Assembly (NCBI GenBank): GCA_964407825.1
Contig: CAYOXD010000078.1
Span: forward strand, 1-15,080
Direction of reading: 5' to 3'
From: CAYOXD01 sp964407825
Lineage (GTDB): Bacteria > Desulfobacterota > Desulfobacteria > Desulfobacterales > JAFDDL01
DNA: 15,080 bases
Part shown: positions 15,053 through 15,080 of the stretch, in pieces
Numbering within the stretch: position 1 is the first letter of the stretch
Layout of the letters: each line of letters opens with the position of its first letter
Program-made: the position numbers and the translations under genes
The notes under the pieces: model-generated
What the model saw: the letters and a program-made list of their open reading frames with translations, nothing else
Database searches by the model: none
What the model was told of the DNA's origin: nothing

Positions 15053-15080
15053 CGAATCGGGCTGTATATCGGATCGTGTC

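Overview
The window is a GC-rich bacterial chromosomal segment carrying mostly housekeeping genes. Gene content, gene order and protein character point to a Gram-negative, probably one of the Desulfobacterota (former Deltaproteobacteria, Desulfobacterales-like). This is an inference: there is no rRNA and no lineage-defining marker. I see no rRNA, tRNA, CRISPR array, transposase or integrase.

Left block (1-2702): der (two-domain ribosome-assembly GTPase) is followed after 3 bases by rarA (AAA+ replication/recombination ATPase). Next comes a 543-base gap. It holds one convincing short gene, a 51-residue two-helix membrane protein (2815-2970), and then 275 bases with no confident gene.

Central block (3246-11070), all on the plus strand and tightly packed: gyrA, gpsA, radC, a small cysteine-rich protein of unknown function, pgk, a TVP38/TMEM64-family membrane protein and a FemAB/GNAT-like acyltransferase (DUF482 type). 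gpsA/radC, radC/small protein and small protein/pgk overlap, so this looks like one translationally coupled transcription unit. It joins DNA topology and repair, glycerol-3-phosphate supply, glycolysis and envelope functions.

Right block: an S41-family (Ctp-like) envelope protease (11122-12378) follows on the plus strand. It converges with a large minus-strand gene for a PMA1-type proton-pumping P-type ATPase (12428-14932), which has its own upstream region with a candidate promoter and a short direct repeat.

The observations most worth following are: (1) the 99-residue protein between radC and pgk, whose cysteine spacing and FP motif resemble the actinobacterial WhiB iron-sulfur fold; (2) the S41 protease, which keeps its catalytic serine but has threonine where Ctp proteases have the catalytic lysine; (3) the short membrane protein before gyrA; and (4) an overlapping 9-codon reading frame that owns the only good ribosome-binding site in front of gyrA. 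I do not see a clear new multi-gene defence or mobile system here.
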